This document shows, piece by piece, positions 9,155 through 18,035 of a stretch of 64,000 nt of DNA. The notes below the pieces were generated by a model. It was given only the letters and a program-made list of their open reading frames with translations, was not told the DNA's origin and ran no database searches. This DNA comes from CAZFDT01 sp964518335 (lineage in GTDB: Bacteria; Planctomycetota; Phycisphaerae; Phycisphaerales; Phycisphaeraceae): the NCBI GenBank assembly GCA_964518335.1, contig CAZFDT010000008.1, forward strand, positions 1-64,000. The letters are read 5' to 3'. Made by a program: the position numbers and the translations under genes. Position 1 is the stretch's first letter; each line of letters begins with the position of its first letter.

Positions 9155-10282
9155 TTACTCGCCTCGCAGCGCCTGCTTCAGGTATGACAGTGATTGCTCT
9201 CGCTGCTCGATTAGGCGCTGGTTAGCTGTTCGAAAGTCCACCGCTAGGTTCAAGCCATCGCATGGTGGAAATGTATCGTTGCGTCTTATTGCTCGGTCTT
9301 CCAGTCCAAGCAGTTTCAGAATATGAACCTGCCTGGATTGATGGTCGGGAGTGTCCTGCAAGATGGCGAAAAACGGCCTCTGCAGGATGATGGAAAAGGC
9401 GACCGCATGAAACGATTGGCCGAGAATCAATGATGCTCCGGAAAGGATCCCCATCCATTCAGACGGCCCCGCATCAAGGACGTATCGCATCCTTCGACTG
9501 AAGTAATTATAGCATTTCCCATTGATCCGCACGATTCGATAGCCCGTGAGCTTACTGATGTGAAGCGCGAGATCCTCCATATAGGTGCTGCCCAAGCTCA
9601 AGCCATAGCACGCGATATAGGGTTCATCGCATGCGAACGGCTCAATGTATGGTTGCCACTGATCGAGAGTCATTAACAATGTGGGATCCAGCACTACTGT
9701 CGCCTCCCGTCCCGTCAACTCCTTGATGATTTGTTGACCAGGAATCTCACGTACTCCTAGATGGGAGAAGCTATTGAGATATCTGCTGTATATTTTTCGG
9801 TATTGTTGGGGGATATTGATACAGCCAAAACTTGAGGCGTACGAAACTCGCCGGCCGTGCTTGGCAAAATCCAAGAAGAAACAAGGATCCGCCTTGGTAT
9901 CCTCCGGCCTCCAGATTTGATCACTGCCGGCCAGGTAGACGTCGTACGTCGGAGGATTAGACATCAGCGAGGCTACCGTCGGATACGAAGTCGGAGATAT
10001 TTGGTAATACTTGTCCTTGAATTGCCGGTATCGATTTTTATAGGTGGTATATGGCCGTCCCGGAAGCATGTCTTTGAGCACAGCATTGCCAAACCGTAAG
10101 GCCGCTGCTCTTGCTCGCTGCGGTTTCGTGCCCTTGACATGATGTGCGTTGGGATACTTGTAATCGATAATCTGCACATCGTAGCCCAGACCAGAGACAA
10201 CTCGCTGAGTGGCAAACGCCTGCAGAACAGACCCGTAATTGGGAATGTCGTGAATGGTAATAAGGCCGACCTTGGTTGCCAT
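9155..10282 (-). CDS. Polysaccharide pyruvyl transferase family protein
   Basis: Predicted to add a ketal-linked pyruvate (from phosphoenolpyruvate) or a related group to a sugar of the polymer. It has 375 residues. The N-terminal VGLITIHDIPNYGSVLQAF and the central YLAGSDQIWRP match the conserved start and the GSDQxW motif of the CsaB/WcaK-type pyruvyl transferase family. A C-terminal GASLILGQSFHAVAFSIILQ is the second typical segment, with its S-F-H in place of the commoner S-R/x-H. It converges with the beta-helix gene with only 7 bases between the two stops. Confidence 0.85.
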   Translation of the reverse strand: MATKVGLITIHDIPNYGSVLQAFATQRVVSGLGYDVQIIDYKYPNAHHVKGTKPQRARAAALRFGNAVLKDMLPGRPYTTYKNRYRQFKDKYYQISPTSYPTVASLMSNPPTYDVYLAGSDQIWRPEDTKADPCFFLDFAKHGRRVSYASSFGCINIPQQYRKIYSRYLNSFSHLGVREIPGQQIIKELTGREATVVLDPTLLMTLDQWQPYIEPFACDEPYIACYGLSLGSTYMEDLALHISKLTGYRIVRINGKCYNYFSRRMRYVLDAGPSEWMGILSGASLILGQSFHAVAFSIILQRPFFAILQDTPDHQSRQVHILKLLGLEDRAIRRNDTFPPCDGLNLAVDFRTANQRLIEQREQSLSYLKQALRGE

Positions 10283-10400
10283 AAAGGTCCTTAATACTGC
10301 AGCGGCATGACAGCCGACGTTGTTTTCGTCGCACTATGCACACTATACATGCGTAGTACGGCACGTAGGGCGCATTCGATGACTATCACTCAAGCTTACA

Positions 10401-11291
10401 TCACATTTCGTAACCGAGCCACTTCATCGTCGGCTCAATCCAGTAGCGAATTTGCTCAAGCTCACCTGCGTTCGCCTGTTTGACTCGAGCGGTGGCGTCG
10501 TCGCGGCGGAATCGCCGCTCATAGGCTTGCATGACCTGCTCCGCGACGTTGAGTTCACAGAACTGCAGAATGCGCTCCAGCGTGGTGATATCCAGCATCT
10601 CCAGGCGAATCTCCATGTACCGCTCTGGGGGCAATCGCCTTCCCGACTGGCATGCCGTTTCCACGCACATACGCCACTGAAGGCTTGCCAAGTCCAAGGG
10701 ACTTAATTCCCGGCTCATCTCTCTCATCCCAGGGAAACGTGGGCCCCACATCGGCGAGCCCACAAAGCGGCGCATGGATTCGGGCATCATGCGATGAACC
10801 AGTTCCTTGGCATAGTATGGAGCCTGCGAAACCTTGGCCTCACGTAAGCGACAGAGCAACTTCCTTCCAGGTACGCCGCAGCTGTGCCGTACCATGAAAG
10901 ACCGGATGGAAAGCGCCGCGTCGTAGCCATTGCGCAGGACATGGATGAACAACGCGTCAGGAAAGATTCGGTCCACAAAATCGATTCTCAAAGAGTTCGC
11001 GGGCGTCTTCTCGACAAGACGTGACTTGCCTGCCTCGCGCACCTTTCCAGCAAAGCAACGGCGGATATGCTCGGTGATCGCTGGCGTAGCGTCCTCCCGG
11101 GCAAACATGTCCGAACCGCGATCATTGCCGTATCGCCATATCAGCCTGGGCTCTTCGACGTAGTGAACCTCCGGGTGGTGTGAGAGAAGCGAGCCGAGCA
11201 CTGTTGTGCCCGATCTAGCTGACCCGATGATGATGATTGGCCTGCGAAGTAATACTTCACAACCCACGATATTCCTCCTGCCTTCATCCAT
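10401..11291 (-). CDS. Sulfotransferase family protein
   Basis: Likely PAPS-dependent sulfotransferase that sulfates a carbohydrate, 296 residues. The 5'-phosphosulfate loop is PIIIIGSARSGTTVLGSLL near residues 15-33, and the 3'-phosphate motif is FIHVLRNGYDAALSIRSF near residue 120. The ATG at 11291 was chosen because a longer frame to 11432 would overlap the upstream glycosyltransferase; from 11291 the gap to that gene is 28 bases, so the two are probably one operon. Sulfated polysaccharides are common in marine planctomycetes, which fits the setting. Confidence 0.88.
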   Translation of the reverse strand: MDEGRRNIVGCEVLLRRPIIIIGSARSGTTVLGSLLSHHPEVHYVEEPRLIWRYGNDRGSDMFAREDATPAITEHIRRCFAGKVREAGKSRLVEKTPANSLRIDFVDRIFPDALFIHVLRNGYDAALSIRSFMVRHSCGVPGRKLLCRLREAKVSQAPYYAKELVHRMMPESMRRFVGSPMWGPRFPGMREMSRELSPLDLASLQWRMCVETACQSGRRLPPERYMEIRLEMLDITTLERILQFCELNVAEQVMQAYERRFRRDDATARVKQANAGELEQIRYWIEPTMKWLGYEM

Positions 11292-11319
11292 CACCGCGTG
11301 CTCAGCGGCTCCAACACCG

Positions 11320-12840
11320 TCACCGCAACACTCGCGCCCGAACAGGTTTGGCTGGGTTTCCGACGCAAACAGTCGATGAAGGAAGGTCCTTATATGCGCT
11401 CGACCGAGCCCCCAGAACACTGAGGTCGCCAATCACAACGCCTGGACCAACAAATGCATCAGCTCCGATCCAAACGTCGTGACCGATCGTAATCGGGGTT
11501 CGCTGAAGCCGAAATGTGTGGTCTCGATAGTCGTGTGTTCCCGCACACAGATGTGCGTACTGACTGATGATGGTTCTGTGGCCAATGGTGATCTGACCAA
11601 GCGAATAGAGGATTGCATGATCTCCTATGGTGACGCGGTCTCCGATGTTGAGCATCCAAGGTATCTCGATGTGGACCGTCGGCCGAATGGCCACGCGCTT
11701 ACCAATTTTAGCACCAAACAGTCGAAGAATCCAAGCGCGGTAGCGGTACCAGTTGTGGAAGCTGCAACGGAAGAGTGTTCGGCCGAGGGTCATCCAGACT
11801 GCGCGAGCCATCTTGCCTCGGAGCGACCAGGGACTGGATTCGGGCTGCATCTGTCCGGGTGTGATGCCACCTGCAGGCAACTCCGGTTCGGAAGGCACGG
11901 GGGGGAGGTAAGTCTGCATCGGCTCGGCCGCATGGCGCGGCGGTTCAACTGGAGCCATCTCGACTGACAGTGATTCGACATGTCCGGTCAGCGGATCGGG
12001 CTCTTCACGACCTTTGTAAGCTCGCAGGAGCGATCTGAGCTTGAACGCCACCATGCCATCGTAGCTGGCGATGAAGTTGCAGAACTCGTAACCCACGACA
12101 CCGTCCAGAAAGCCCATGCGCAGGAAGTACATGTAGGCAAATCGCCAAAGCGACGGGAACGGCACCCAGCGCGTCACGTTGCGCTTGAGCCAGCGACGAT
12201 GCCGGGCATCGGACGTCAGGTTGGCTTGATCGTCGTTGGCCTTCTGGCCGGTGATGTCAAGGAAGAGTTCCATCGCCTCCAGTGTGGAGTACCGGTTGTG
12301 CTTGGCGAAAAAGTGCTCCAGGCTGCGTCGATCCTGGTGGAGCATCGGCTCGCGGATGAAGCCGACGGGATTGGCGATGACGATGTGCTCGTGAACCTGG
12401 CGATCTTCGTATCGGCCGGCGCCTCGCTTGAACAGTCGCATGTTCCAACTGGGGTAATACCCACAGTGGCGGATCGGCTTGCCGAGAAAGTAGGTGAGGC
12501 GGTTGATGAAGAAGCCGTTCTCGGGAACCTCTGCGATGGGGCGCCGTGCGATCTGCTCGATGTCCCGCCGCAGGCCATCGGTGATCACCTCATCCGCATC
12601 GACGATGAGAATCCACTCTGACTCGAAGGGGAGGTTGGCCAGCGCCCAGTTTTTCTGCCGGGCATAGCCCTCCCACGGATGATCGACCACGTGCGCGCCC
12701 ATGTCGCGGGCCAGTTGCTGGGTTCCATCGCGCGAGCCGCTGTCCACGACAAAGACCTTGCGTGTCCAGCCTGTCAGCGCCTCCAGGCAGTAGGGCAAGT
12801 TCAGCCGCTCGTTATAGGTAATGATCAGGACGTCAACCAT
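11320..12840 (-). CDS. GT2 glycosyltransferase fused to WcaF-like acetyltransferase
   Basis: Two-domain enzyme of about 506 residues. Residues 1-260 are a WaaE/KdtX-like GT2 domain: VDVLIITYNERLNLPYCLEAL, VVDSGSRDGTQQLA and WILIVDADEVITDGL, plus a C-terminal region with YMYFLRMGFLDG. After a linker of about 60 residues rich in Pro and Glu, residues ~325-506 are a left-handed beta-helix acetyltransferase of the colanic-acid WcaF type (YRAWILRLFGAKIGK, then hexapeptide turns such as ISQYAHLCAGTHDYR and DVWIGADAFVGPGVVIG). The fusion would couple sugar transfer to O-acetylation. Start 12840 (MVDVLI) is preferred; an ATG at 12885 adds 15 residues. The frame is open through the linker with no sign of a frameshift. 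Confidence 0.85.
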   Translation of the reverse strand: MVDVLIITYNERLNLPYCLEALTGWTRKVFVVDSGSRDGTQQLARDMGAHVVDHPWEGYARQKNWALANLPFESEWILIVDADEVITDGLRRDIEQIARRPIAEVPENGFFINRLTYFLGKPIRHCGYYPSWNMRLFKRGAGRYEDRQVHEHIVIANPVGFIREPMLHQDRRSLEHFFAKHNRYSTLEAMELFLDITGQKANDDQANLTSDARHRRWLKRNVTRWVPFPSLWRFAYMYFLRMGFLDGVVGYEFCNFIASYDGMVAFKLRSLLRAYKGREEPDPLTGHVESLSVEMAPVEPPRHAAEPMQTYLPPVPSEPELPAGGITPGQMQPESSPWSLRGKMARAVWMTLGRTLFRCSFHNWYRYRAWILRLFGAKIGKRVAIRPTVHIEIPWMLNIGDRVTIGDHAILYSLGQITIGHRTIISQYAHLCAGTHDYRDHTFRLQRTPITIGHDVWIGADAFVGPGVVIGDLSVLGARSSAYKDLPSSTVCVGNPAKPVRARVLR

Positions 12841-12962
12841 CGTGGGCTCGTGTTCGGGCGCTGGACTAATCATCGGCCCTAACATGACAACCGTTGAACA
12901 TCGGCATGGACGGCCACGGCCCCCCTCGCCGATAATCCATGGTAGCAGTATCGGATGGACGC

Positions 12963-13538
12963 ATGCCGCAAGCCCCAGACCCCACCAAGCCCGAGATTTT
13001 CCAGCGATTGGACCGATCCGAGTCCTACCCGTATCGCATGAGCGAGTATGCTCGACGTGCGGCGTGGAACGTGGTTCAGGCCACGATTTTTCGATTCAGT
13101 CCCAAACGGTCCTACGGCTGGCGCCGCTTCCTGCTTCGACTGTTTGGCGCCCGTGTGGCAGCCACCAGCCGCGTTCGGCCATCAACTCGCGTCATGCACC
13201 CCTGGCTATTGGCTATGGGTGAGAGCGCTTCCATTGGAGACGAGGCCATCATCTACAACCTTGGCCCGATTGCGATTGGGGATCACAGTCTCATCTCGCA
13301 GCGCACTCACCTGTGTGCCGGCAGCCACGACTACACGCAGCCGCACCTGCCGTTGACGCGGCCACCGATCACGATCGGCAGTGGGGTGTGGGTGTGTGCG
13401 GAGGCGTTCATCGGGCCGGGGGTGACGGTGGGGGACAACAGCATTGTGGCGGCCCGGGCAGTCGTGGTGCGGGACGTGCCGCCGGGGGTGATCGTCGGGG
13501 GCAATCCTGCGACAGTGATCAAGCCGCGGCCGATGTGA
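12963..13538 (+). CDS. WcaF-like hexapeptide acetyltransferase
   Basis: Putative sugar O-acetyltransferase of 191 residues from ATG 12963 (an ATG at 12939 would add eight). The order of parts matches the colanic-acid WcaF family: YRMSEYARRAAWNVVQAT, RRFLLRLFGARVA, then a left-handed beta-helix with ISQRTHLCAGSHDYTQP (His probably catalytic), VWVCAEAFIGPGVTVGDN and a closing GGNPATVIKPR. It is a clear relative of the C-terminal half of the divergent fusion protein at 11320-12840, so a duplication is likely. GATAAT at 12931-12936 may be its -10 element. Confidence 0.9.
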   Translation: MPQAPDPTKPEIFQRLDRSESYPYRMSEYARRAAWNVVQATIFRFSPKRSYGWRRFLLRLFGARVAATSRVRPSTRVMHPWLLAMGESASIGDEAIIYNLGPIAIGDHSLISQRTHLCAGSHDYTQPHLPLTRPPITIGSGVWVCAEAFIGPGVTVGDNSIVAARAVVVRDVPPGVIVGGNPATVIKPRPM

Positions 13539-13554
13539 GAGGGGCGCGTGTAGC

Positions 13555-14871
13555 GTGACGGCCACTTCGACACAACTCGGGTTGCGGGAACGCTCACCAT
13601 CGCGATGGGCGCTGGTGCTGCTGGTGTTGGCGGCTGGATGGTTTACGGCCCGCGGCCCCGCGCGGGCGATCGGTGACGGCTATGACTGGCGGATGGTGTA
13701 TGCCGGGGCGCGAACGTGGGGGCAGGGCGGCAATCCCTATTCGCGGGAGGATGCCTTGGGCCAGCTCCGCGCCGCTGGTGCGTCGGAGGGCACCGACGCA
13801 CTCAATCTTCTCTATCCGCCTACGGGCTATGCCTTGGTCGGGCCCCTGGGATTTCTGAGCTATCGCCTTTCGCTCTGGACGTGGTTGTCGATCAACCTGC
13901 TTGCCACCGTTGGTCTGCTCGCCTCTGTAATCCAGCTCAATGGCTTGGCGTGGCGAAGCACCGCAGCATGTCTGGCGGCCGCCCTGGTTCTGTTGATGGC
14001 ACCACTGCACACGGGGCTGGCCAAAGGGCAGACGGGGCTGGTCACCGTGGTCTTGGGGTTGGCCGGGCTGGTGCTGGCGGCGAAGGAGCGGGCCATCATC
14101 GGCGGCGTGCTGATCGCTATAGCCACCGCCTTGAAGCCGCAGCTTGGGGCCGCGTTCATCGCACCTGCGTTGCTGGGCCTGAACCTCCGGCACCTTGTCG
14201 CTGCGGGCGTGGCTTTCGCGGGCATCGCAGCGATCGGTATCGTCCCCCTGCAGATCAACGCGCCCACCTGGTGGTCCGATCTGCAGGTCAACCTCCACGC
14301 GTTCATGACCGCCGGCCCGGGCAATCCTTCGCCGGAGAATCCGCACAGCTACCAGCTCATCAACCTGCACCATCCACTGCACGAGCTTGTCAGTGATGGA
14401 CGCATCGTCAGCATCGTCGTCTGGTCGCTGGGCGCGGCGGCTGTCGTGTGTTCGAGCGTCCTTTTCGTTCGACAGAAGCAGCGTCATCCGTGCAGCACCT
14501 GTCTGCTCGTAACCAGTGTGTGGGCGGCGGTGCTGCTGATGTGTACGTACCACCGGGCTTATGACGCCATTGTGCTTGCTTTGCCGTTGGGGTGGGCGGT
14601 GGCGAATGTGCAGCAGCGAGTACTGCGACTGCCCGCGATCGTGCTGCTGCTGTTGATCGCCTTGTTCTTCTGGCCCGGGCCGGCGGTGCTGCGTGTGGCC
14701 GAGATTCGAGTGTGGCTGCCGCAGCAGTTCACGGCAACGGTCTGGTGGCAGGCTTTCATCCTGCCTCACCAGGCCTGGGCCATTCTCGGGGTGATCGTCG
14801 CGCTGCTGTGGGCGATGCTTTGTCTGCCGACGCCCGGCATCGAAGAGACTACAAAGCGCTGTACGCCGTGA
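13555..14871 (+). CDS. GT87-family (DUF2029) mannosyltransferase-like membrane protein
   Basis: Integral membrane glycosyltransferase of the GT-C superfamily, 438 residues, beginning with GTG 16 bases after the acetyltransferase stop and behind GAGAGGGG. About ten hydrophobic helices are visible. The first periplasmic loop carries GDGYDWRMVYAGARTWGQG, where GT87 proteins have their catalytic acidic residue. Family-like segments TGLAKGQTGLVTVVLGLAGL and IAIATALKPQLGAAFIAP follow. GT87 enzymes transfer mannose or related sugars from polyprenyl-phosphate donors. Its 3' end overlaps the convergent HAD-UbiA gene by 23 bases. Confidence 0.85.
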   Translation: MTATSTQLGLRERSPSRWALVLLVLAAGWFTARGPARAIGDGYDWRMVYAGARTWGQGGNPYSREDALGQLRAAGASEGTDALNLLYPPTGYALVGPLGFLSYRLSLWTWLSINLLATVGLLASVIQLNGLAWRSTAACLAAALVLLMAPLHTGLAKGQTGLVTVVLGLAGLVLAAKERAIIGGVLIAIATALKPQLGAAFIAPALLGLNLRHLVAAGVAFAGIAAIGIVPLQINAPTWWSDLQVNLHAFMTAGPGNPSPENPHSYQLINLHHPLHELVSDGRIVSIVVWSLGAAAVVCSSVLFVRQKQRHPCSTCLLVTSVWAAVLLMCTYHRAYDAIVLALPLGWAVANVQQRVLRLPAIVLLLLIALFFWPGPAVLRVAEIRVWLPQQFTATVWWQAFILPHQAWAILGVIVALLWAMLCLPTPGIEETTKRCTP

Positions 14872-16324
14872 GAGCCATCAAGAAGACCACCAGATAGCTG
14901 GCCGGGTCGGTGATGGCGAACTGCACCGGATCTTCGTCGAGTTGGCCGCGATGGGTGCGCAGCCAGAGATGCGTGATCCAGTAGAGCAGCAACGGGCATC
15001 CTAGCCAGAGCAACCGCGGTCGGGTGTACAGGGCCAGGACTGCCTCGCTGTTGATGTACAGGGCCAGAATGACGACCGTCATGTACCCAGCGGTGATACC
15101 GGCTGCTTCGAGCAGGGATAGATCGCCGGTGCGGTATCCGCGGCCGGCGGCGTTGCGACCGCCTTCGGTGTGGACGCGGGCCAGCTCGGCGTAGCGCTTG
15201 GCCAGGGCCAGGCTCAGGAACAGGAACATGGCGAAGCCCAGGAGCCAGGCGGAGGGGACGACGGCGGTGGCTTCGCCGCCGGCGATGATCCGCAGGGTGT
15301 AGAGGGCCGCCAGCCAGAGGACATCGAGGACCGCCACCTCCTTGACGAGCCACGAGTAGGCCGACGTCATCGCCAGGTACAACAGCAGCGTGACCGTGAA
15401 CGCCCACGGCAACGCGACCACGCTCAGGAGCAGCGCGATGACGACGAGCACCGGTGACGCCAGCATCGCCCAGGTCAGGGGCAGGCGACCTGACGCCAGG
15501 GGGCGGGTGCGCTTCGTGGGATGGGCGCGGTCTGCTGCCAGGTCGAACAGGTCGTTGACCAGATAGACCGCCGACGCGGCCAGGGAGAAGGCGAGAATCG
15601 CGGCGACCAGTGCCCCCCATCGCCAGGCGTCGCCGAGCTGCCAACCCACAAACATCGGCACCGCCAGCAGTACGTTCTTAACCCACTGGGCAGGACGCAT
15701 GGCGCCCACCAACGCGCCCCAAGGCTGATCCGGAGGAGGGACAAGTGCAACAGCCTTTGTGGCGGCCTTGGCGACGCCGGGGGGAGCCGCCACCAGGTAC
15801 GCATCGCTTGCCGCCTGCAGCACGGGCAGGTCGGCATGGCCATCGCCGATGTAGTCGAATGGCTGATCGCCCAAACGCTGGCGAATCGCGTCGAGCTTGC
15901 GCATGCCCTTGAGATTGGCGTCCCCGTCCGTGGCAAGCACGTCATCGAAGCAACCCAGATGGGCTGCCACCGCCTCGGCCGTGGCGCGAGCGCTGGCCGT
16001 GGTTAGCACCACCCGCCGGCCCATTTGCCGGGCGTCGCGCACAAACGTCACCACCTCGTCCCGATAAGGCAGGGCCGCGGCATCCATCTTCTGGCGCCGA
16101 GCGACCTCACCCTTAAACGCGGCAGGACCACGCAGCAACCATCCGGGCATCTGCAGCACCGTCCACGGCCGCCGCCGCATGAGCGTCAACGTCGTCTCGG
16201 CCAGCGTGTCGGTAGCGACCAACGTGCCGTCGAGATCGACGCAGAGCGGGCGCATCAACGGGCCGTCCCCCTGCGGTGACACATGGGGCGGCGTCGATAG
16301 CTTTGGTACTTCCTGCTCAGGCAT
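14849..16324 (-). CDS. HAD phosphatase-UbiA prenyltransferase fusion (polyprenyl-P phosphoribose type)
   Basis: Protein of 491 residues in two parts. Residues 25-205 are a HAD hydrolase: CVDLDGTLVATD (motif I), VVLTTASARAT (motif II) and YIGDGHADLPVL (motif IV). Residues ~210-491 are a UbiA-type membrane enzyme with NDLFDLAADRAHPTKRTRPL, the Asp-rich motif typical of 5-phosphoribosyl-decaprenyl-phosphate synthases. UbiA would attach phosphoribose from PRPP to a polyprenyl phosphate, and the HAD domain would remove the 5-phosphate. The product could feed the GT-C enzymes nearby, as in arabinan synthesis in actinobacteria; that is inference. TACACT at 16336-16341 lies 11 bases before the ATG. 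Confidence 0.85.
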   Translation of the reverse strand: MPEQEVPKLSTPPHVSPQGDGPLMRPLCVDLDGTLVATDTLAETTLTLMRRRPWTVLQMPGWLLRGPAAFKGEVARRQKMDAAALPYRDEVVTFVRDARQMGRRVVLTTASARATAEAVAAHLGCFDDVLATDGDANLKGMRKLDAIRQRLGDQPFDYIGDGHADLPVLQAASDAYLVAAPPGVAKAATKAVALVPPPDQPWGALVGAMRPAQWVKNVLLAVPMFVGWQLGDAWRWGALVAAILAFSLAASAVYLVNDLFDLAADRAHPTKRTRPLASGRLPLTWAMLASPVLVVIALLLSVVALPWAFTVTLLLYLAMTSAYSWLVKEVAVLDVLWLAALYTLRIIAGGEATAVVPSAWLLGFAMFLFLSLALAKRYAELARVHTEGGRNAAGRGYRTGDLSLLEAAGITAGYMTVVILALYINSEAVLALYTRPRLLWLGCPLLLYWITHLWLRTHRGQLDEDPVQFAITDPASYLVVFLMALTAYSAL

Positions 16325-16493
16325 GGGTGACTTTCAGTGTACCGCTACCAGTGCATCGGCCGACGGAGCGATGGCAGCCGAAACATCGGACTTATCGGCC
16401 ACTTGAATCCCCGAGCTGCCCAGATCACTGCCGACATCCATGCCTGTGCCCAAGCCGATACACTTCCCAACGTCACGGGGCTGTGATTCATCC

Positions 16494-17717
16494 ATGCGCA
16501 TCCTCCTGCTCAACCAGGTCTTCTATCCGGACGTGGCGGCTACGGCGCAGATGGCCCATGACCTGGCGCGGCACCTGACTGCCGCGGGGCACGAGGTGGT
16601 GGTCGTCGCTTCACGGTCCATCTACGGGCAGCGGGGTGGTACGCTTCCCAAGCGGGAGCAGATCGACGGGGCGCAAGTATATCGCGTCGGCGTCAGCCTG
16701 TTCGGCAAGGGGTCGATCCTCACCCGCCTGATCGATTTTGGCCTGTTCTACCTGCTGGCCGTCGTCCGGGTGTTTACGATCCGGCGGCCGGACGTGGTCA
16801 TCGCGTTCACCACGCCGCCGCTGATCGCCTTGGTGGGATGGCTACTGCAACGCCTGCGCGGCACACGGTACGTCTATTGGCTGATGGATGTCTATCCCGA
16901 CGTGCTGGTGGCCTATGGCGTCATGCGGGAAGGGTCGCTATTGCACCGGGTGCTGGAAGCCATCAGCCGCTGGTGTTTGCGTCGGGCAGATCGTGTGGTG
17001 GTGCTGGGGCGAGACATGCGCGAGCTGGTCATCGGCAAAGGTGTTCCCACCGAGCGCGTCGAGCACATCAGTGTCTGGGCTGACCAGACCCAGATTTCGC
17101 CGATCGACCCTGGCGCCAGCCGTTACCGCAGTCAGTGGGCCTCGCCGGGCGCGTGTGTGGTGATGTATTCGGGCAACTTCGGACTGGCCCACGATGTGGA
17201 CACGATCGCCGCCGCCATCGAACGTCTGGCCGGCCGGGATGACGTCCAGTTCGTCTTCGTCGGCTCGGGCAAGCAGATGGACGCTCTGCGACAACGGGCA
17301 ACTGCAGCGGGATGGCGTCACGTGCGGTTCGAGCCGTACCAGCCACGGGAAGTGCTCGGCGAATTGCTCGGTGCGGCCGACATCCATCTCATCAGTCAGG
17401 CTCAGACCATGCGCGGCCTGATCGTCCCCAGCAAGCTCTACGGCATCATGGCCGCCGGCCGCCCCGCGATCTTCGTCGGCCCGCCCGATGCCGAGGTCGC
17501 CCGCGTCCTCGCCGAGCACGACGCCGGCCGCATCATCCCCATCGGACACGTCGAGCAACTCGTCAGCACGATCGAGACTCTCGCGTCGGCCCCCCAACTG
17601 CGGTTCGACCTGGGCCATCGTGCCCGTGTGGGTTTCGAGCTGGCCTACAGTCGCCACATCCTCTGCCGCCGATGGGAGACCTTGCTCGACCACATCGTAG
17701 CGAAGCCTTCCCGGTAG
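16494..17717 (+). CDS. Glycosyltransferase, GT4 (WbuB-like)
   Basis: GT-B glycosyltransferase of 407 residues from the ATG at 16494; a longer frame from 16440 is not supported by the family start. It opens MRILLLNQVFYPDVAATAQM, followed by VVASRSIYGQRGG, close to the WbuB-type N-acetyl-amino-sugar transferases. The donor half has VMYSGNFGLAHDVDTI, QFVFVGSGKQMDAL and LIVPSKLYGIMAAGRPAIFV, where the last stands in the place of the E-x7-E element. The first third has a hydrophobic stretch (LIDFGLFYLLAVVRVF) usual in this family for membrane attachment. Confidence 0.88.
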   Translation: MRILLLNQVFYPDVAATAQMAHDLARHLTAAGHEVVVVASRSIYGQRGGTLPKREQIDGAQVYRVGVSLFGKGSILTRLIDFGLFYLLAVVRVFTIRRPDVVIAFTTPPLIALVGWLLQRLRGTRYVYWLMDVYPDVLVAYGVMREGSLLHRVLEAISRWCLRRADRVVVLGRDMRELVIGKGVPTERVEHISVWADQTQISPIDPGASRYRSQWASPGACVVMYSGNFGLAHDVDTIAAAIERLAGRDDVQFVFVGSGKQMDALRQRATAAGWRHVRFEPYQPREVLGELLGAADIHLISQAQTMRGLIVPSKLYGIMAAGRPAIFVGPPDAEVARVLAEHDAGRIIPIGHVEQLVSTIETLASAPQLRFDLGHRARVGFELAYSRHILCRRWETLLDHIVAKPSR

Positions 17718-18035
17718 CCACGTGCGTCGCGCGACGCCGCAGAACGCCCAACGCCCCAACGCGGATCGCCAAAGCTCCCGCCGCGCCAATTCTGGGCATA
17801 CCCTTTGCCTCGGCGAAGATGATGCCGCTCCATGCGACGCGGGACTGCAGCGCCTGGTGCAGCGCGGCAGATTGGGCGAGTGGCGTAAACCGCGATGGGT
17901 GGCCGGTTTACGACCACATCACACCGGTCCTGTACGGCCTGATGCCGTTGCACGCCGAACCTCAATTCGGCATATCCCGGGCAAGCGACGTCGGGTATCA
18001 TGGTCCCGCAAGCTCACCCGATACGGAGCGACAGC
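17718..18035. other. Gene-poor spacer with two hairpins
   Basis: This 318-base gap separates the polysaccharide locus from the PEP-CTERM gene. Open frames that cross it have no coding character. It contains a 9-base inverted repeat at 17884-17912 and a 6-base one at 17954-17971. A TATCAT at 17997-18002 could be the -10 element of the following gene. Confidence 0.5.
17884..17912. repeat. 9-bp perfect inverted repeat
   Basis: CGTAAACCG at 17884-17892 pairs with CGGTTTACG at 17904-17912 across 11 bases. No T-run follows on either strand, so it looks more like a protein-binding site than an intrinsic terminator. Confidence 0.45.
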
